Assembly: GCA_949296575.1 (NCBI GenBank)
Contig: CASFPE010000003.1
Coordinates: 1 to 64,000 of the forward strand
From: an uncultured Bacteroides sp.
GTDB lineage: Bacteria > Bacteroidota > Bacteroidia > Bacteroidales > Bacteroidaceae
Direction: 5' to 3'
DNA: 64,000 nt
The notes under the pieces are model-generated. The model saw nothing but the letters and a program-made list of their open reading frames with translations. It searched no databases and had not been told where the DNA came from. Positions 50,686 through 59,770 of this stretch are shown here, piece by piece (within the stretch, counting starts at the first letter, position 1; every line of letters starts with the position of its first letter). Position numbers and translations under genes: made by a program.

Positions 50686-52902
50686 ATGAAATTGTTTTAT
50701 GGGAAATTCATTTCGATGGCTTTGATAGCCGGAATGACACTTTTTACCGCTTGTGACGACGAAGAAAACGGCGGCAACGGCGGCGATGGCGATTATGCTG
50801 CCACGTTGAGTGGAGATGTTACAGAAGACGTGACTTTGACGTCAGGCAACACGTATGAATTGAACGGCAGCTATACGGTAAAGGACGGAGCCACCTTGAC
50901 GATTGAGCCGGGCGTGAAGATTGTGGCAGTGTATGACGACATTGTGGACTATATCCTTGTGGAGCAAGGCGGCAAAATCAATGCCGTAGGAACTGCGGAC
51001 GCTCCTATCGTGATGACTTCTGAACAAGAAATGCCGGGTTCATGGGGCGGCATCCACATTTGCGGGAAGGCTCCTATCAATGTAGAAGGCGGAACAGGCC
51101 TGTCTGAAATCGGTGAGGCTGTTTACGGCGGCAATGAGAATACCGACAATTCAGGAACATTGAAATATGTGCGAGTGGAATATACAGGTTATGCGTTCAA
51201 TGATGAAACGGAATCAAACGGCATTACTTTCTATGGCGTAGGCAGCGGCACGGACATTTCCTATTGCCAGGCTTACCGGGGCAAGGATGATGGCTTCGAG
51301 TTCTTTGGCGGCACGGTGAATGTCAGCAACATGGTCGTAATCAGCTGCGGTGATGACTCTTTTGACTGGACGGAAGGCTGGACCGGACGTGGTGACAACT
51401 GGATTGCCGTGCAGGAAGAAGGTGAAGACTGCGACTGCCTCATTGAAGCAGACAACAACAGCAACGATTTCGCGGCTTCTCCTGTTTCCCATCCCGTGCT
51501 GAGCAACCTCTTGCTGGTGGGCAACGGTGGCGATGCACAAGGCGTTCGTCTGCGTGCCGGCACGCAAGTGGAGATTGACAAGGCCATTGTTTGCGGCAAG
51601 GCTCTGCCTTTGACGGTAGAGACAACGGAGACGGAAAATGCCTTGAAGGATGGCACGTCCAAGTTGTCCAACATCCAGTTGAGCGGTGTGCTGGCAAGCG
51701 AGAACGGCATCTACACCAATGATGACTTCACTGCCGATGGCAACAACAACCAAGTGAACCAAACGTTTGATGCATTCACTTACGAGAGCATTTGCGAGGA
51801 CTATGCATGGGTAGCCGGCTGGACGCACAGCTGGGGCGATGGAGGCAGCACGTCTGAGGAAGTGGCCGGCGAACTTTCCGGCGACTTGACCGGTGAAATG
51901 ACTTTGGCTGCCGGCAGCACTTATATGCTGAATGGAGAATATCACGTAAAAGCCGGTGCCACGCTCAATATTGAAGAAGGTGTGACTATCATTTCCATCT
52001 ATGACGATATTACGGATTACATCCTTGTGGAACAGGGCGGAAAAATCAATGCCGTGGGAACAGCAGATGCTCCTATCGTGATGACGGCACAGGATAAGAA
52101 AGCCGGTGCATGGGGCGGCATCCATATCTGCGGCAATGCGCCAATCAATGTGTTAGGCGGAACAGGCAGTTCTGAAATCGGCGGCGCGTCTTATGGCGGT
52201 TCTACGGCTAATGACAATTCGGGTACGTTGCAGTATGTGCGTGTAGAATACACCGGTTATTCACTCAATGAAGAAACGGAGTCAAACGGTATTTCTTTCT
52301 ACGGAGTCGGCAACGGCACTACGGTGGACCATTGTGTGGCTGCCAATGGCAAGGACGACGGTTTTGAGTTTTTTGGCGGCACGGTGAACATCAGCAATAT
52401 GGTTGTGATAGATTGCGGTGACGACTCTTTCGATTGGACAGAAGGCTGGAGCGGTAGAGGAACAAATCTTGTGGCTTATCAATCTACAGGCAATGATTGC
52501 GACTGCCTCATCGAGGCCGATAACAACGGTACTGACTTTGGTGCTTCTCCTGTATCGCATCCTACTTTGAGCAACCTTGTCCTTGTGGGCAACGGTGGCG
52601 ATGCCCAAGGTGTCCGCTTGCGTGCCGGAACGCAAGTGACGATGGACAACGCACGGATTTGCGGCAAGGCTTTGCCTTTGACGGTAGAGACCTCTGAGAC
52701 GGAAAATGCATTGAAGGACGGTACGTCCAAGTTGACGAACGTCACCATCAGCGCTGAAATGCAAAGCAAGGAAGGCATCTATACGCCTGCTGATTTCCTG
52801 GCCGGTGAAGGCAATGCAGTTGATGCCAACTTGGCTTATGCTGATTTCAATGCTGTGAAGGAAGCCTGCGATTGGTTGGACGGTGCATGGATTGGCGAAT
52901 AA
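50686..52902 (+). CDS. Surface lipoprotein made of two tandem beta-helix-like domains
   Basis: A 738-residue lipoprotein: signal MKLFYGKFISMALIAGMTLF, lipobox TAC with Cys23, then DDEENGGNGGDGD, an acidic stretch like Bacteroidetes surface-export signals. The mature part is two copies of one domain of about 350 residues (about 38-390 and 395-738). Shared landmarks include GGKINAVGTADAPIVM, WGGIHICG, GKDDGFEFFGGTVN, DDSFDWTEGW, CDCLIEADNN and GNGGDAQGVRLRAGTQV. The repeating short strands suggest a right-handed parallel beta-helix. Copies remain very similar at DNA level, so the duplication is recent or homogenised. It follows a TonB receptor and likely works with it. Confidence 0.88.
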   Translation: MKLFYGKFISMALIAGMTLFTACDDEENGGNGGDGDYAATLSGDVTEDVTLTSGNTYELNGSYTVKDGATLTIEPGVKIVAVYDDIVDYILVEQGGKINAVGTADAPIVMTSEQEMPGSWGGIHICGKAPINVEGGTGLSEIGEAVYGGNENTDNSGTLKYVRVEYTGYAFNDETESNGITFYGVGSGTDISYCQAYRGKDDGFEFFGGTVNVSNMVVISCGDDSFDWTEGWTGRGDNWIAVQEEGEDCDCLIEADNNSNDFAASPVSHPVLSNLLLVGNGGDAQGVRLRAGTQVEIDKAIVCGKALPLTVETTETENALKDGTSKLSNIQLSGVLASENGIYTNDDFTADGNNNQVNQTFDAFTYESICEDYAWVAGWTHSWGDGGSTSEEVAGELSGDLTGEMTLAAGSTYMLNGEYHVKAGATLNIEEGVTIISIYDDITDYILVEQGGKINAVGTADAPIVMTAQDKKAGAWGGIHICGNAPINVLGGTGSSEIGGASYGGSTANDNSGTLQYVRVEYTGYSLNEETESNGISFYGVGNGTTVDHCVAANGKDDGFEFFGGTVNISNMVVIDCGDDSFDWTEGWSGRGTNLVAYQSTGNDCDCLIEADNNGTDFGASPVSHPTLSNLVLVGNGGDAQGVRLRAGTQVTMDNARICGKALPLTVETSETENALKDGTSKLTNVTISAEMQSKEGIYTPADFLAGEGNAVDANLAYADFNAVKEACDWLDGAWIGE

Positions 52903-52944
52903 TCAAGCAGAAACTTTCATAATATAGTCGTTTTTATGGTGAAG

Positions 52945-52984
52945 GAAGCGGCATGGACGTGATGGTTCGTGCCGCTTCTTTATC
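52945..52984. terminator. Terminator between convergent genes
   Basis: A 9-bp stem GAAGCGGCA (52945-52953) with TGCCGCTTC (52970-52978) and a short T-rich tail. It may serve both the lipoprotein gene and hemW. Confidence 0.7.
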
Positions 52985-52993
52985 TCAAGGCGT

Positions 52994-54127
52994 TCAGTCT
53001 ACGGTAAGCAGGTCGCTCATGATGCGGTCGGAGATGAACACGCCTTTGGGGCTTATGTGCAATGTGTTGTCTGTAATCGTCAGTTCTCCGTTTTTTATGT
53101 AAGGGCGGGCGCATTCCATGCAATAGTCATGCAATTTTTCTCCATATGTTTCTTTTAGTTTTTCGAGCGGCATGCCCCACATGGTGCGCAGGGAGGTAAT
53201 CACAAATTCGTTGTAGCGTGTGTGCTGGTCGAGGTATTCTTTTTCTTCGTCGGGTGTGCCGTTCTCAATGCCTTTTATGTATGCAGTAAGTGAGGCCGTG
53301 TTCCATTGCCGGTGCGACATCCCGTCATAAGAGTGTGCAGAGGGGCCGCATCCTAAGTAGGGTATTCCTTTCCAATAGCTGGAATTATGTCTGGAGAATC
53401 GTTCGGGCAGGCAGAAGTTGGAGATTTCGTAATGGATATAACCGGATGCTTTCAACCTTTCAGTCAGCATATTGTAAAATTCAAGGCTGTTTTCTTCGCT
53501 TGTCTCGTTGATTCGGCGGTCACGTTTCATTTTCCATAATTCCGTCCCGTCTTCGTAAGTGAGATGGTAGGCAGAGATGTGTTCGGGCTGAAGTTCCAAG
53601 GCTTGTTCGAGGTCATTCTCCCAAATGGCTTTTGTTTCATCCGGGAGTCCGTACATCAAATCGATGCTGACATTCGTGAATCCTGCTTTCCGGCAGTTTC
53701 GCACGGCTTCGATGGCTTGCGTGGCAGTATGCCGCCGTTTAAGCAGCTTCAGCAATGGTTCATGGAATGTTTGGATGCCGATGCTGATGCGGTTGAAAGG
53801 GAATGTGGCCAACATTTCTGCATATTCGGGCGAAAGGTCATCGGGATTGGCTTCCACGGTGATTTCTTTGCAGTATCCGATGGGGTACATCCGGGATAAG
53901 GTGTCGAATATTTTTTTCCATTCATTCCTGTTTAGCTGCGATGGGGTGCCTCCTCCGAAATAAATGGTTTCTATTTTCTCACCGGAAAGGTAGCCTTCCC
54001 GTATTTCTAATTCTTTGCATAGTGCCTGCACATACCGTTCTTTCCATTCAGGCAAAGTGGTGGAATAGAAGTCGCAGTAGGCGCACCGCGTCTTGCAAAA
54101 AGGGATGTGGAGATAGATTCCGGCCAT
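52994..54127 (-). CDS. hemW: Radical SAM heme chaperone HemW
   Basis: A 377-residue radical SAM protein formerly annotated as coproporphyrinogen III oxidase-like. It has IYLHIPFCKTRCAYCDFYS with the CxxxCxxC cluster motif, YFGGGTPSQL, SIGIQTFHEPLLKLLKRRH and ISAYHLTYEDGTEL. The C-terminal domain (LRTMWGMPLEKLKETYG) is of HemW type. The family transfers heme to target proteins. The start at 54127 is chosen because a -7 box lies just upstream; the open frame to 54298 would run through it. Confidence 0.93.
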   Translation of the reverse strand: MAGIYLHIPFCKTRCAYCDFYSTTLPEWKERYVQALCKELEIREGYLSGEKIETIYFGGGTPSQLNRNEWKKIFDTLSRMYPIGYCKEITVEANPDDLSPEYAEMLATFPFNRISIGIQTFHEPLLKLLKRRHTATQAIEAVRNCRKAGFTNVSIDLMYGLPDETKAIWENDLEQALELQPEHISAYHLTYEDGTELWKMKRDRRINETSEENSLEFYNMLTERLKASGYIHYEISNFCLPERFSRHNSSYWKGIPYLGCGPSAHSYDGMSHRQWNTASLTAYIKGIENGTPDEEKEYLDQHTRYNEFVITSLRTMWGMPLEKLKETYGEKLHDYCMECARPYIKNGELTITDNTLHISPKGVFISDRIMSDLLTVD

Positions 54128-54149
54128 GTCATTAATGGGACTTTTTCGG

Positions 54150-54157
54150 CAAAGATA
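54150..54157 (-). promoter_or_regulatory. -7 box for hemW
   Basis: TATCTTTG on the minus strand, 22 bp before the ATG at 54127. An ATGCC-N6-GGCAT inverted repeat (54165-54180) overlaps the area just upstream of it. Confidence 0.6.
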
Positions 54158-54262
54158 GGGATAAATGCCGTATATGGCATCATTTTTCTTTCGTTCCTTG
54201 GCTGTTTCATTGCATGCGCGGTTGCGAGGGGGTGATAAATTTGTTTCATCTTTTGTCACAAA

Positions 54263-54303
54263 TGTTGCATGCAACATATTTGTTTGTGGATGCAACATAT
54301 TTA
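54263..54303. promoter_or_regulatory. Candidate operator upstream of the fructan genes
   Basis: A perfect 16-bp palindrome ATGTTGCATGCAACAT (54263-54278). The 12-mer TGCAACATATTT occurs at 54271-54282 and again at 54292-54303, 21 bp apart, which is two helical turns. It lies about 60-100 bp before the GH32 start, in the hemW/GH32 divergent region. Confidence 0.5.
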
Positions 54304-54363
54304 GGCTTGTTTCTCGGATGCATGGCCGTATATTTGAGGCAAGAAATAAAAGTTTGTTGTACT

Positions 54364-56166
54364 ATGGGAAAACATTTTTTATATGCATGGATGCTATGGG
54401 CATTGTTCCCTTTGTGCTTGCATGCAGGAGGTTCATGCCTTTCCGTTATTCATTTGGCAAGCGAGCGGAATATAGTCCGGGTGGACAGCATGTTCAATTA
54501 TCTGCTCTTGCCGGTACAGGATACGGCGCCAGAGGGCATGCTGTCTGTCGTTTCCGGGAGCAATCATGCTGTTTCGCCGGTTTTCCGTGTCCGTTTGGCG
54601 CGTGATAGGGTGGATTATTATGTTCCCTTTCCTCTTTCCGGTTATAAAGCTTGCGGCTGTTTGTCGATAGACGTCCAAGGTGTTCCTTCATCTTCTGTTT
54701 GTTGGGCTTCGTTGCAGTTGTCCGATTCATTTGCTGTGGCTCGTGAGGAGATGTTCCGCCCGGTTTATCACCATACGCCGCTTTATGGATGGATGAATGA
54801 CCCGAATGGCTTGTTTTACAAAGATGGTGTTTGGCATTTGTATTTTCAGCATAATCCGTATGGCTCTACATGGGGGAACATGACTTGGGGGCATTCCATA
54901 AGTGCCGATTTGGCGCATTGGGCATTTCAGGGAGATGTTTTGCATCCTGATGCTTGGGGTGCGGTGTTCAGTGGCTCGGTGGTTGTGGATGAGAAGAACA
55001 CGGCTGGTTTTGGCGCAGGTGCAGTTGTTGCTTTTTATACGTCTGCTTTGCCCACTCCTTGGGGAGATGTGCAGGCGCAAAGCATGGCTTACAGCCTTGA
55101 CGATGGAAAGACATTCGTTAAGTTTGCCCACAATCCGGTCTTGACTTCCGGGAAGCGTGATTTCCGTGACCCGAAAGTGTTTTGGTACGAGCCGGGCAAG
55201 CATTGGGTGATGGTTCTTGCGGGCGGGCAGGAGATGGATATTTATTCTTCGATGAACTTGAGAGACTGGAAGCATGAGAGCAGTTTTGGCATCATGCAAG
55301 GGGCGCATGGCGGTGTGTGGGAATGTCCGGACCTATTTGAACTGCCGGTGGAAGGAAGCAAGGAAAAGAAGTGGGTTTTGGTTTGCAATATCAATCCGGG
55401 AGGCCCGTTCGGAGGCAGCGCAACGCAATATTTTGTAGGTTCGTTCGATGGGAAGGCGTTTGTCAATGAGTCGCCGGTGGGCGTGAAATGGATGGATTAT
55501 GGCAAAGACCATTATGCGGCCGTCACGTTCAGCCATGCGCCGGATGGCAGGACGGTTCTTCTTGCATGGATGAGCAATTGGCAGTACCAAGCCGTGTTGC
55601 CTACATTGCAATACCGTGGCGCCAATACCATTGCCCGCGATTTGAGTTTGTATGAAGCGGATGGAGATTACTTTTTGCGGTGTGTTCCTGTTCCTGAAAT
55701 GCGGGAGGCCCGGACGGATACGGTGCAGGTTGCCCCGTTCCGGGTGGATGGAAAGCGTGAATTGCTTGGCCTGTTAAAGGGCAATGATGGCGCTTGCGAG
55801 ATAGAATTGGTGATGGAGAAAAAGGATGCTTCGAAAATTTCCGTAACTTTGTGCAACCAACGAGGAGAGTCTACGGTGTTATGTTGTGACATCGCACATG
55901 CGCAATGGACAGTGGACCGCAGCCAAAGCGGGATGACGGGCTTCAGCCCCGACTTCCCGGCTGTTACAGCGGCTCCTTTGGCAGACACCCCGCAGATATG
56001 TGTAAGGTTGTTTATGGACCGTTCCAGTTTGGAGGTGTTTTGCGATGGAGGAAAGTCAGTGATGACAAACCGCATTTTCCCTTCGGAACCTTACGACAGA
56101 TTGGTTTTTGAATCCCTTCATGGGGCGTTTGACGTGTGTTCATTGGCTGTGCATCAATTGAAATAG
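54364..56166 (+). CDS. Glycoside hydrolase family 32 (fructan hydrolase)
   Basis: A 600-residue exported enzyme cleaving beta-fructosides (levan, inulin or sucrose). The N-terminus (MGKHFLYAWMLWALFPLCLHAGG) is a signal sequence. Residues about 25-130 resemble the DUF4980-type domain that precedes GH32 in Bacteroidales. The five-blade propeller has the nucleophile motif WMNDPNG (Asp146), the stabilising RDP (RDPKVFWY) and the acid/base glutamate in WECPDLFEL, then a C-terminal beta-sandwich with RLFMDRSSLEVFCDGG. A fructokinase-like gene follows 27 bp later. No SusC/D pair or sensor is adjacent. Confidence 0.93.
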   Translation: MGKHFLYAWMLWALFPLCLHAGGSCLSVIHLASERNIVRVDSMFNYLLLPVQDTAPEGMLSVVSGSNHAVSPVFRVRLARDRVDYYVPFPLSGYKACGCLSIDVQGVPSSSVCWASLQLSDSFAVAREEMFRPVYHHTPLYGWMNDPNGLFYKDGVWHLYFQHNPYGSTWGNMTWGHSISADLAHWAFQGDVLHPDAWGAVFSGSVVVDEKNTAGFGAGAVVAFYTSALPTPWGDVQAQSMAYSLDDGKTFVKFAHNPVLTSGKRDFRDPKVFWYEPGKHWVMVLAGGQEMDIYSSMNLRDWKHESSFGIMQGAHGGVWECPDLFELPVEGSKEKKWVLVCNINPGGPFGGSATQYFVGSFDGKAFVNESPVGVKWMDYGKDHYAAVTFSHAPDGRTVLLAWMSNWQYQAVLPTLQYRGANTIARDLSLYEADGDYFLRCVPVPEMREARTDTVQVAPFRVDGKRELLGLLKGNDGACEIELVMEKKDASKISVTLCNQRGESTVLCCDIAHAQWTVDRSQSGMTGFSPDFPAVTAAPLADTPQICVRLFMDRSSLEVFCDGGKSVMTNRIFPSEPYDRLVFESLHGAFDVCSLAVHQLK

Positions 56167-56193
56167 CAAAATAGTTTAAAGAATCAGGAGTTT

Positions 56194-57087
56194 ATGGAAA
56201 ATGAAATCGTAGTAGGGATAGGCGAGGCGCTTTGGGACGTGCTTCCCGATGGAAAACAGATTGGAGGCGCACCTGCCAATTTTGCGTACCACGTTTCACA
56301 GTTCGGGTGGAACGGCTGTGTGGCCAGTGCCGTGGGCGGCGACCCGTTGGGCAAGGAAATCTTGGACAATTTCCGCGCCAAGCGTTTGGGCGGCTTGGTC
56401 AGCACGGTGCCTTACCCCACAGGCACTGTCCAAGTGGAACTGGATGCGGAAGGGGTGCCGCGCTACCACATCCGCGAAGGAGTGGCTTGGGACAATATAC
56501 CTTATACCAAGGAACTTGAAGCCTTGGCGCAGCGCACAAAAGCTGTTTGTTTCGGCTCTTTGGCGCAGCGCAGCGTGGTGTCGCGTGAGACGATCAACCG
56601 CTTCCTCGATGCCATGCCGGACGGGGAGGGAAGCTACAAGGTGTTCGACATCAACCTGCGGCAGAACTTTTACACGAAGGAGGTCATTTGCCGCTCCTTG
56701 CAGAAGTGCAACATCCTGAAGATTAACGATGAAGAATTGGTGACAGTGAGCCGCATGTTCGGCTATCCCGGCATCGACTTGCAGGACAAGTGCTGGATAC
56801 TTCTGGCCAAGTACGGCCTGAAGATGCTGATCCTCACTTGTGGCGTGAACGGCAGTTACGTGTTTGCGCCGGGCAGAATGTCGTTTTTGGAAACGCCGAA
56901 AGTGCAGGTGGCCGACACGGTGGGCGCGGGCGATTCCTTTACCGCAGCCTTTGTGTCCGCCTTGTTGCGCGGCCTGCCTCTTGAAGATGCCCACCGCTTG
57001 GCGGTCGACACTTCGGCATACGTCTGCACGCAGAACGGGGCCATGCCGCAGCTTCCCCGCGAATTGTTGGAGCGGCTTCGGGGATAA
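56194..57087 (+). CDS. PfkB-family carbohydrate kinase (probable fructokinase)
   Basis: A 297-residue cytoplasmic sugar kinase. It starts MENEIVVGIGEALWDVLPDG, has the substrate-side GGAPANFAYHVSQFGW motif, and the ATP-site motif VADTVGAGDSFTAAFVSALL with the catalytic Asp in GAGD. Coupling with GH32 suggests it phosphorylates fructose released from fructans, so the two genes make a minimal fructan-use operon. Confidence 0.92.
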   Translation: MENEIVVGIGEALWDVLPDGKQIGGAPANFAYHVSQFGWNGCVASAVGGDPLGKEILDNFRAKRLGGLVSTVPYPTGTVQVELDAEGVPRYHIREGVAWDNIPYTKELEALAQRTKAVCFGSLAQRSVVSRETINRFLDAMPDGEGSYKVFDINLRQNFYTKEVICRSLQKCNILKINDEELVTVSRMFGYPGIDLQDKCWILLAKYGLKMLILTCGVNGSYVFAPGRMSFLETPKVQVADTVGAGDSFTAAFVSALLRGLPLEDAHRLAVDTSAYVCTQNGAMPQLPRELLERLRG

Positions 57088-57098
57088 TCAGGCGGCTG

Positions 57099-57130
57099 TT
57101 TGCATGTTCCGCTGATAATCCCTACCTTTG
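57099..57130 (+). promoter_or_regulatory. Promoter of the Wzi-type gene
   Basis: TTTG at 57099-57102, 20 bp, TACCTTTG at 57123-57130; the ATG is 24 bp further on. A CCCGG/CCGGG hairpin (57131-57150) lies in the leader. Confidence 0.7.
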
Positions 57131-57153
57131 CCCGGAATTAATGAGCCGGGTAT

Positions 57154-58623
57154 ATGGGTAAGAATTGGCGTGGCTTGCTTCTGTTGTGCTGGATGTTCCT
57201 TTCGCAGATGGGACATGCGCAATTCGTCAAGGAACTGGATTACAAGGTGGAGACGGGCGTTTCTTTCAGCGGAGGCGCCCACACGCCGCTTTGGCTGGCG
57301 GCCAACCGTCAGGGATTGGGTTCCATGCAGAAGAACAGCGGTTACGTGCTGGCAGGCGTGTCGCAGGCCGGAGAGTTTGGCAAAGGCTTCTCCTATGCTT
57401 GGGGGTTGGAGTTGGCAGGAGCTTATCGTTCCGTTTCCCCTTTCTTTGTTCGCCAGGCGTATGCCGACCTCCGTTGGCGTTTCTTGGGCTTGAGCATCGG
57501 CAGCAAGTGCCGCGATGCGGTGTTGAAAAACCAAGAACTTTCCAGCGGAGGGCTTACATTTTCCGGCAATTCCTTGCCGATTCCCCAAGTGCGTTTGGGC
57601 ATCCCGGACTATCTTGCAGTGCCGGGAACGAAAGGATGGTTCTCATTCAAGGGCTATATAGCTTACGGGATGTTCACCGACGGGCGTTGGCAGGAGGACT
57701 TCGCTTCCGCTCATTTGAACAAATACGTGACGAAAGCCCTTTTCCACGACAAGGCGATTTATTTTAAGATAGGGAATGGCAGATTTCCCTTGGCCGTGGA
57801 AGGCGGCTTGGACATGCCGGCGCGTTTCAGCGGCGATTTCCATCAATATAATGCAAAGAAAGGGGCATGGGAGGTGACGGAAATCCCCCACCGGGTGAAA
57901 GACTTCTGGAGAGTGCTGGTGCCTTCCAGGGGCGATGCGGAGAATTTGCCCATGGACCAGGCCAACATCGTGGGCGACATGCTGGGCAGTTGGAATTTTT
58001 CTGTGGAGTACCGTGTGAAGGACTGGAAGCTCCGTGCCTATTTCGAGCATCAGTTCAACGACCATTCGCAGCTTTTCGGCGAATACGGTTGGAAGGACGG
58101 CTTGCTGGGATTGGAACTTTCCTTGCCCCGCAACCCTTACGTCTCCTGCATGGTTTATGAACACCTTTACAGCAAAGACCAGACGGGTCCCATTTACCAC
58201 GACTCTACGCCGGCTATCCCCGACCAAATCAGCGGGGCCGACGATTATTACAACCACGGCATTTATTCCGGCTGGCAGCATTGGGGCATGGCCATTGGCA
58301 ATCCTTTGTTCCTGTCGCCCCTGTACAATGAAGACGGGAACCTGCGTTTCCGCTCCAACCGCCTCATTGCGCGGCATGTGGGGATAAGCGGGAATCCCTC
58401 GCAGGAATGGAAGTACCGGCTGCTTTTTTCCCATGTCCGCCATTGGGGGAGCTATCTCTACCCGTTGGCCGAAGTGGAGACCAGCATCCACGCATTGGGC
58501 GAGTTGTCCTACCGTCCGGCGGCTTTGAAGCATTGGTGCTTCACCGCCGCATTGGGCGCCGACAAGAGCGGGCTTATCGGCAACAGCTTGGGCGGCATGT
58601 TGACCGTATGTTTCAGCCGGTGA
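57154..58623 (+). CDS. Capsule assembly Wzi-family outer-membrane protein
   Basis: A 489-residue outer-membrane barrel with a signal peptide (MGKNWRGLLLLCWMFLSQMGHAQ). It has the Wzi-family features THTPLWLAANRQG-like start (here AHTPLWLAANRQGLG), GLELAGAY, RQAYADLRWRFLGLSIGSK, and a final strand GGMLTVCFSR. In enterobacteria Wzi is a lectin-like barrel that attaches capsule to the surface; Bacteroidales homologues are common near glycan genes. Here it precedes the GDP-fucose operon, which supports a role in surface polysaccharide. Confidence 0.88.
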   Translation: MGKNWRGLLLLCWMFLSQMGHAQFVKELDYKVETGVSFSGGAHTPLWLAANRQGLGSMQKNSGYVLAGVSQAGEFGKGFSYAWGLELAGAYRSVSPFFVRQAYADLRWRFLGLSIGSKCRDAVLKNQELSSGGLTFSGNSLPIPQVRLGIPDYLAVPGTKGWFSFKGYIAYGMFTDGRWQEDFASAHLNKYVTKALFHDKAIYFKIGNGRFPLAVEGGLDMPARFSGDFHQYNAKKGAWEVTEIPHRVKDFWRVLVPSRGDAENLPMDQANIVGDMLGSWNFSVEYRVKDWKLRAYFEHQFNDHSQLFGEYGWKDGLLGLELSLPRNPYVSCMVYEHLYSKDQTGPIYHDSTPAIPDQISGADDYYNHGIYSGWQHWGMAIGNPLFLSPLYNEDGNLRFRSNRLIARHVGISGNPSQEWKYRLLFSHVRHWGSYLYPLAEVETSIHALGELSYRPAALKHWCFTAALGADKSGLIGNSLGGMLTVCFSR

Positions 58624-58642
58624 AGATATTTTTCCGCTTTTC

Positions 58643-58674
58643 TTGTTCTAATTTGCGGAAAAAGCCTACCTTTG
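58643..58674 (+). promoter_or_regulatory. Promoter of the GDP-fucose operon
   Basis: TTG at 58643-58645, 21 bp, TACCTTTG at 58667-58674, 21 bp before the ATG of the guanylyltransferase gene. Confidence 0.65.
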
Positions 58675-58695
58675 TCAAATTGATAGAATAGCCTT

Positions 58696-59760
58696 ATGAA
58701 ACAAAAGAACCATTTGGTAATTATGGCGGGCGGAGTAGGGAGCCGTTTTTGGCCGATGAGTACTTCCGAGTACCCGAAACAGTTCATTGATGTGTTGGGG
58801 TGCGGGCGTACTTTGATTCAGTTGACGGTGGACCGCTTTGCAGGCATTTGCCCGCAAGAGAACATTTGGGTGGTCACATCCGAGAAATATGCGGAAATGG
58901 CAAAAGAACAACTTCCGGAAATCCCCGAAAGCAATATCCTTTTGGAACCCTGCATGCGCAATACAGCGCCCTGCATTGCTTATGTAAGTTGGAAAATCAA
59001 GCAGAAGCATCCCGATGCCAATGTCGTGGTCACTCCGTCGGACCATGTGGTGATGGACAGGGCAGAGTTTAAAAGGGTGGTGGAGTCTGCGTTGTCGTTC
59101 ACGGAAGATTCGGATGCCATCATCACCTTGGGCATGAAGCCCACACGCCCGGAAACGGGATACGGGTATATTGAAGCCGACCTTTCCGCTTCTTCAGTTG
59201 CCAATAAGGAGGTTTTCAGGGTCGATTCTTTCAAGGAAAAGCCGGATGCGGAGACTGCCCGGAAGTATATTTCCAAGTCGAACTTCTTTTGGAATGCGGG
59301 CATCTTCATTTGGAATATCAAGACCATTATCACATCTTTCCAGATTTACCAGCCGGAGATTGCCGCCATCTTCAATGGCTTGAAGCCGTATTTTTACACC
59401 GACGGGGAACAAGAAGCCGTCAACCGCGCTTTCCCGGACTGTGTGAACATTTCGGTGGATTACGCGATTTTGGAGAAAGCGGATGAAATCTTTGTGTTCC
59501 CCGCCGATTTCGGGTGGAGCGATTTAGGCACATGGGGCTCGTTGCAGAGCCGTCTTCCGCACGACATCAACGGCAATGCTTGCGTGGGCGACAGTGTCCG
59601 GATGATTGAAAGTTACAATTGCATCGTCCATGCCACGCAGGAAAAGCAGGTCATCGTCCAAGGGCTGGACGGCTACATCGTGGCAGAAAAAAACAATGCC
59701 TTGTTGATTTGCAAGCTGGGCGACGAACAACGTATTAAGGAATTTTTACAATTAAAATAA
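58696..59760 (+). CDS. manC: Mannose-1-phosphate guanylyltransferase
   Basis: A 354-residue nucleotidyltransferase making GDP-mannose from GTP and mannose-1-phosphate. Signature [21 protein letters not shown] at residues 11-31, then [30 protein letters not shown] and [12 protein letters not shown]. It is the short form, lacking the phosphomannose isomerase domain of bifunctional ManC. It is the first gene of the manC-gmd-fcl operon. Confidence 0.95.
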   Translation: MKQKNHLVIMAGGVGSRFWPMSTSEYPKQFIDVLGCGRTLIQLTVDRFAGICPQENIWVVTSEKYAEMAKEQLPEIPESNILLEPCMRNTAPCIAYVSWKIKQKHPDANVVVTPSDHVVMDRAEFKRVVESALSFTEDSDAIITLGMKPTRPETGYGYIEADLSASSVANKEVFRVDSFKEKPDAETARKYISKSNFFWNAGIFIWNIKTIITSFQIYQPEIAAIFNGLKPYFYTDGEQEAVNRAFPDCVNISVDYAILEKADEIFVFPADFGWSDLGTWGSLQSRLPHDINGNACVGDSVRMIESYNCIVHATQEKQVIVQGLDGYIVAEKNNALLICKLGDEQRIKEFLQLK

Positions 59761-59770
59761 ACGACGAATC

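Noticed and set aside
54128-54298. N-terminal extension of hemW
   Set aside because: It would contain the -7 promoter box and 57 residues unlike any HemW; the family start MxGIYLHIPFC fits the ATG at 54127.
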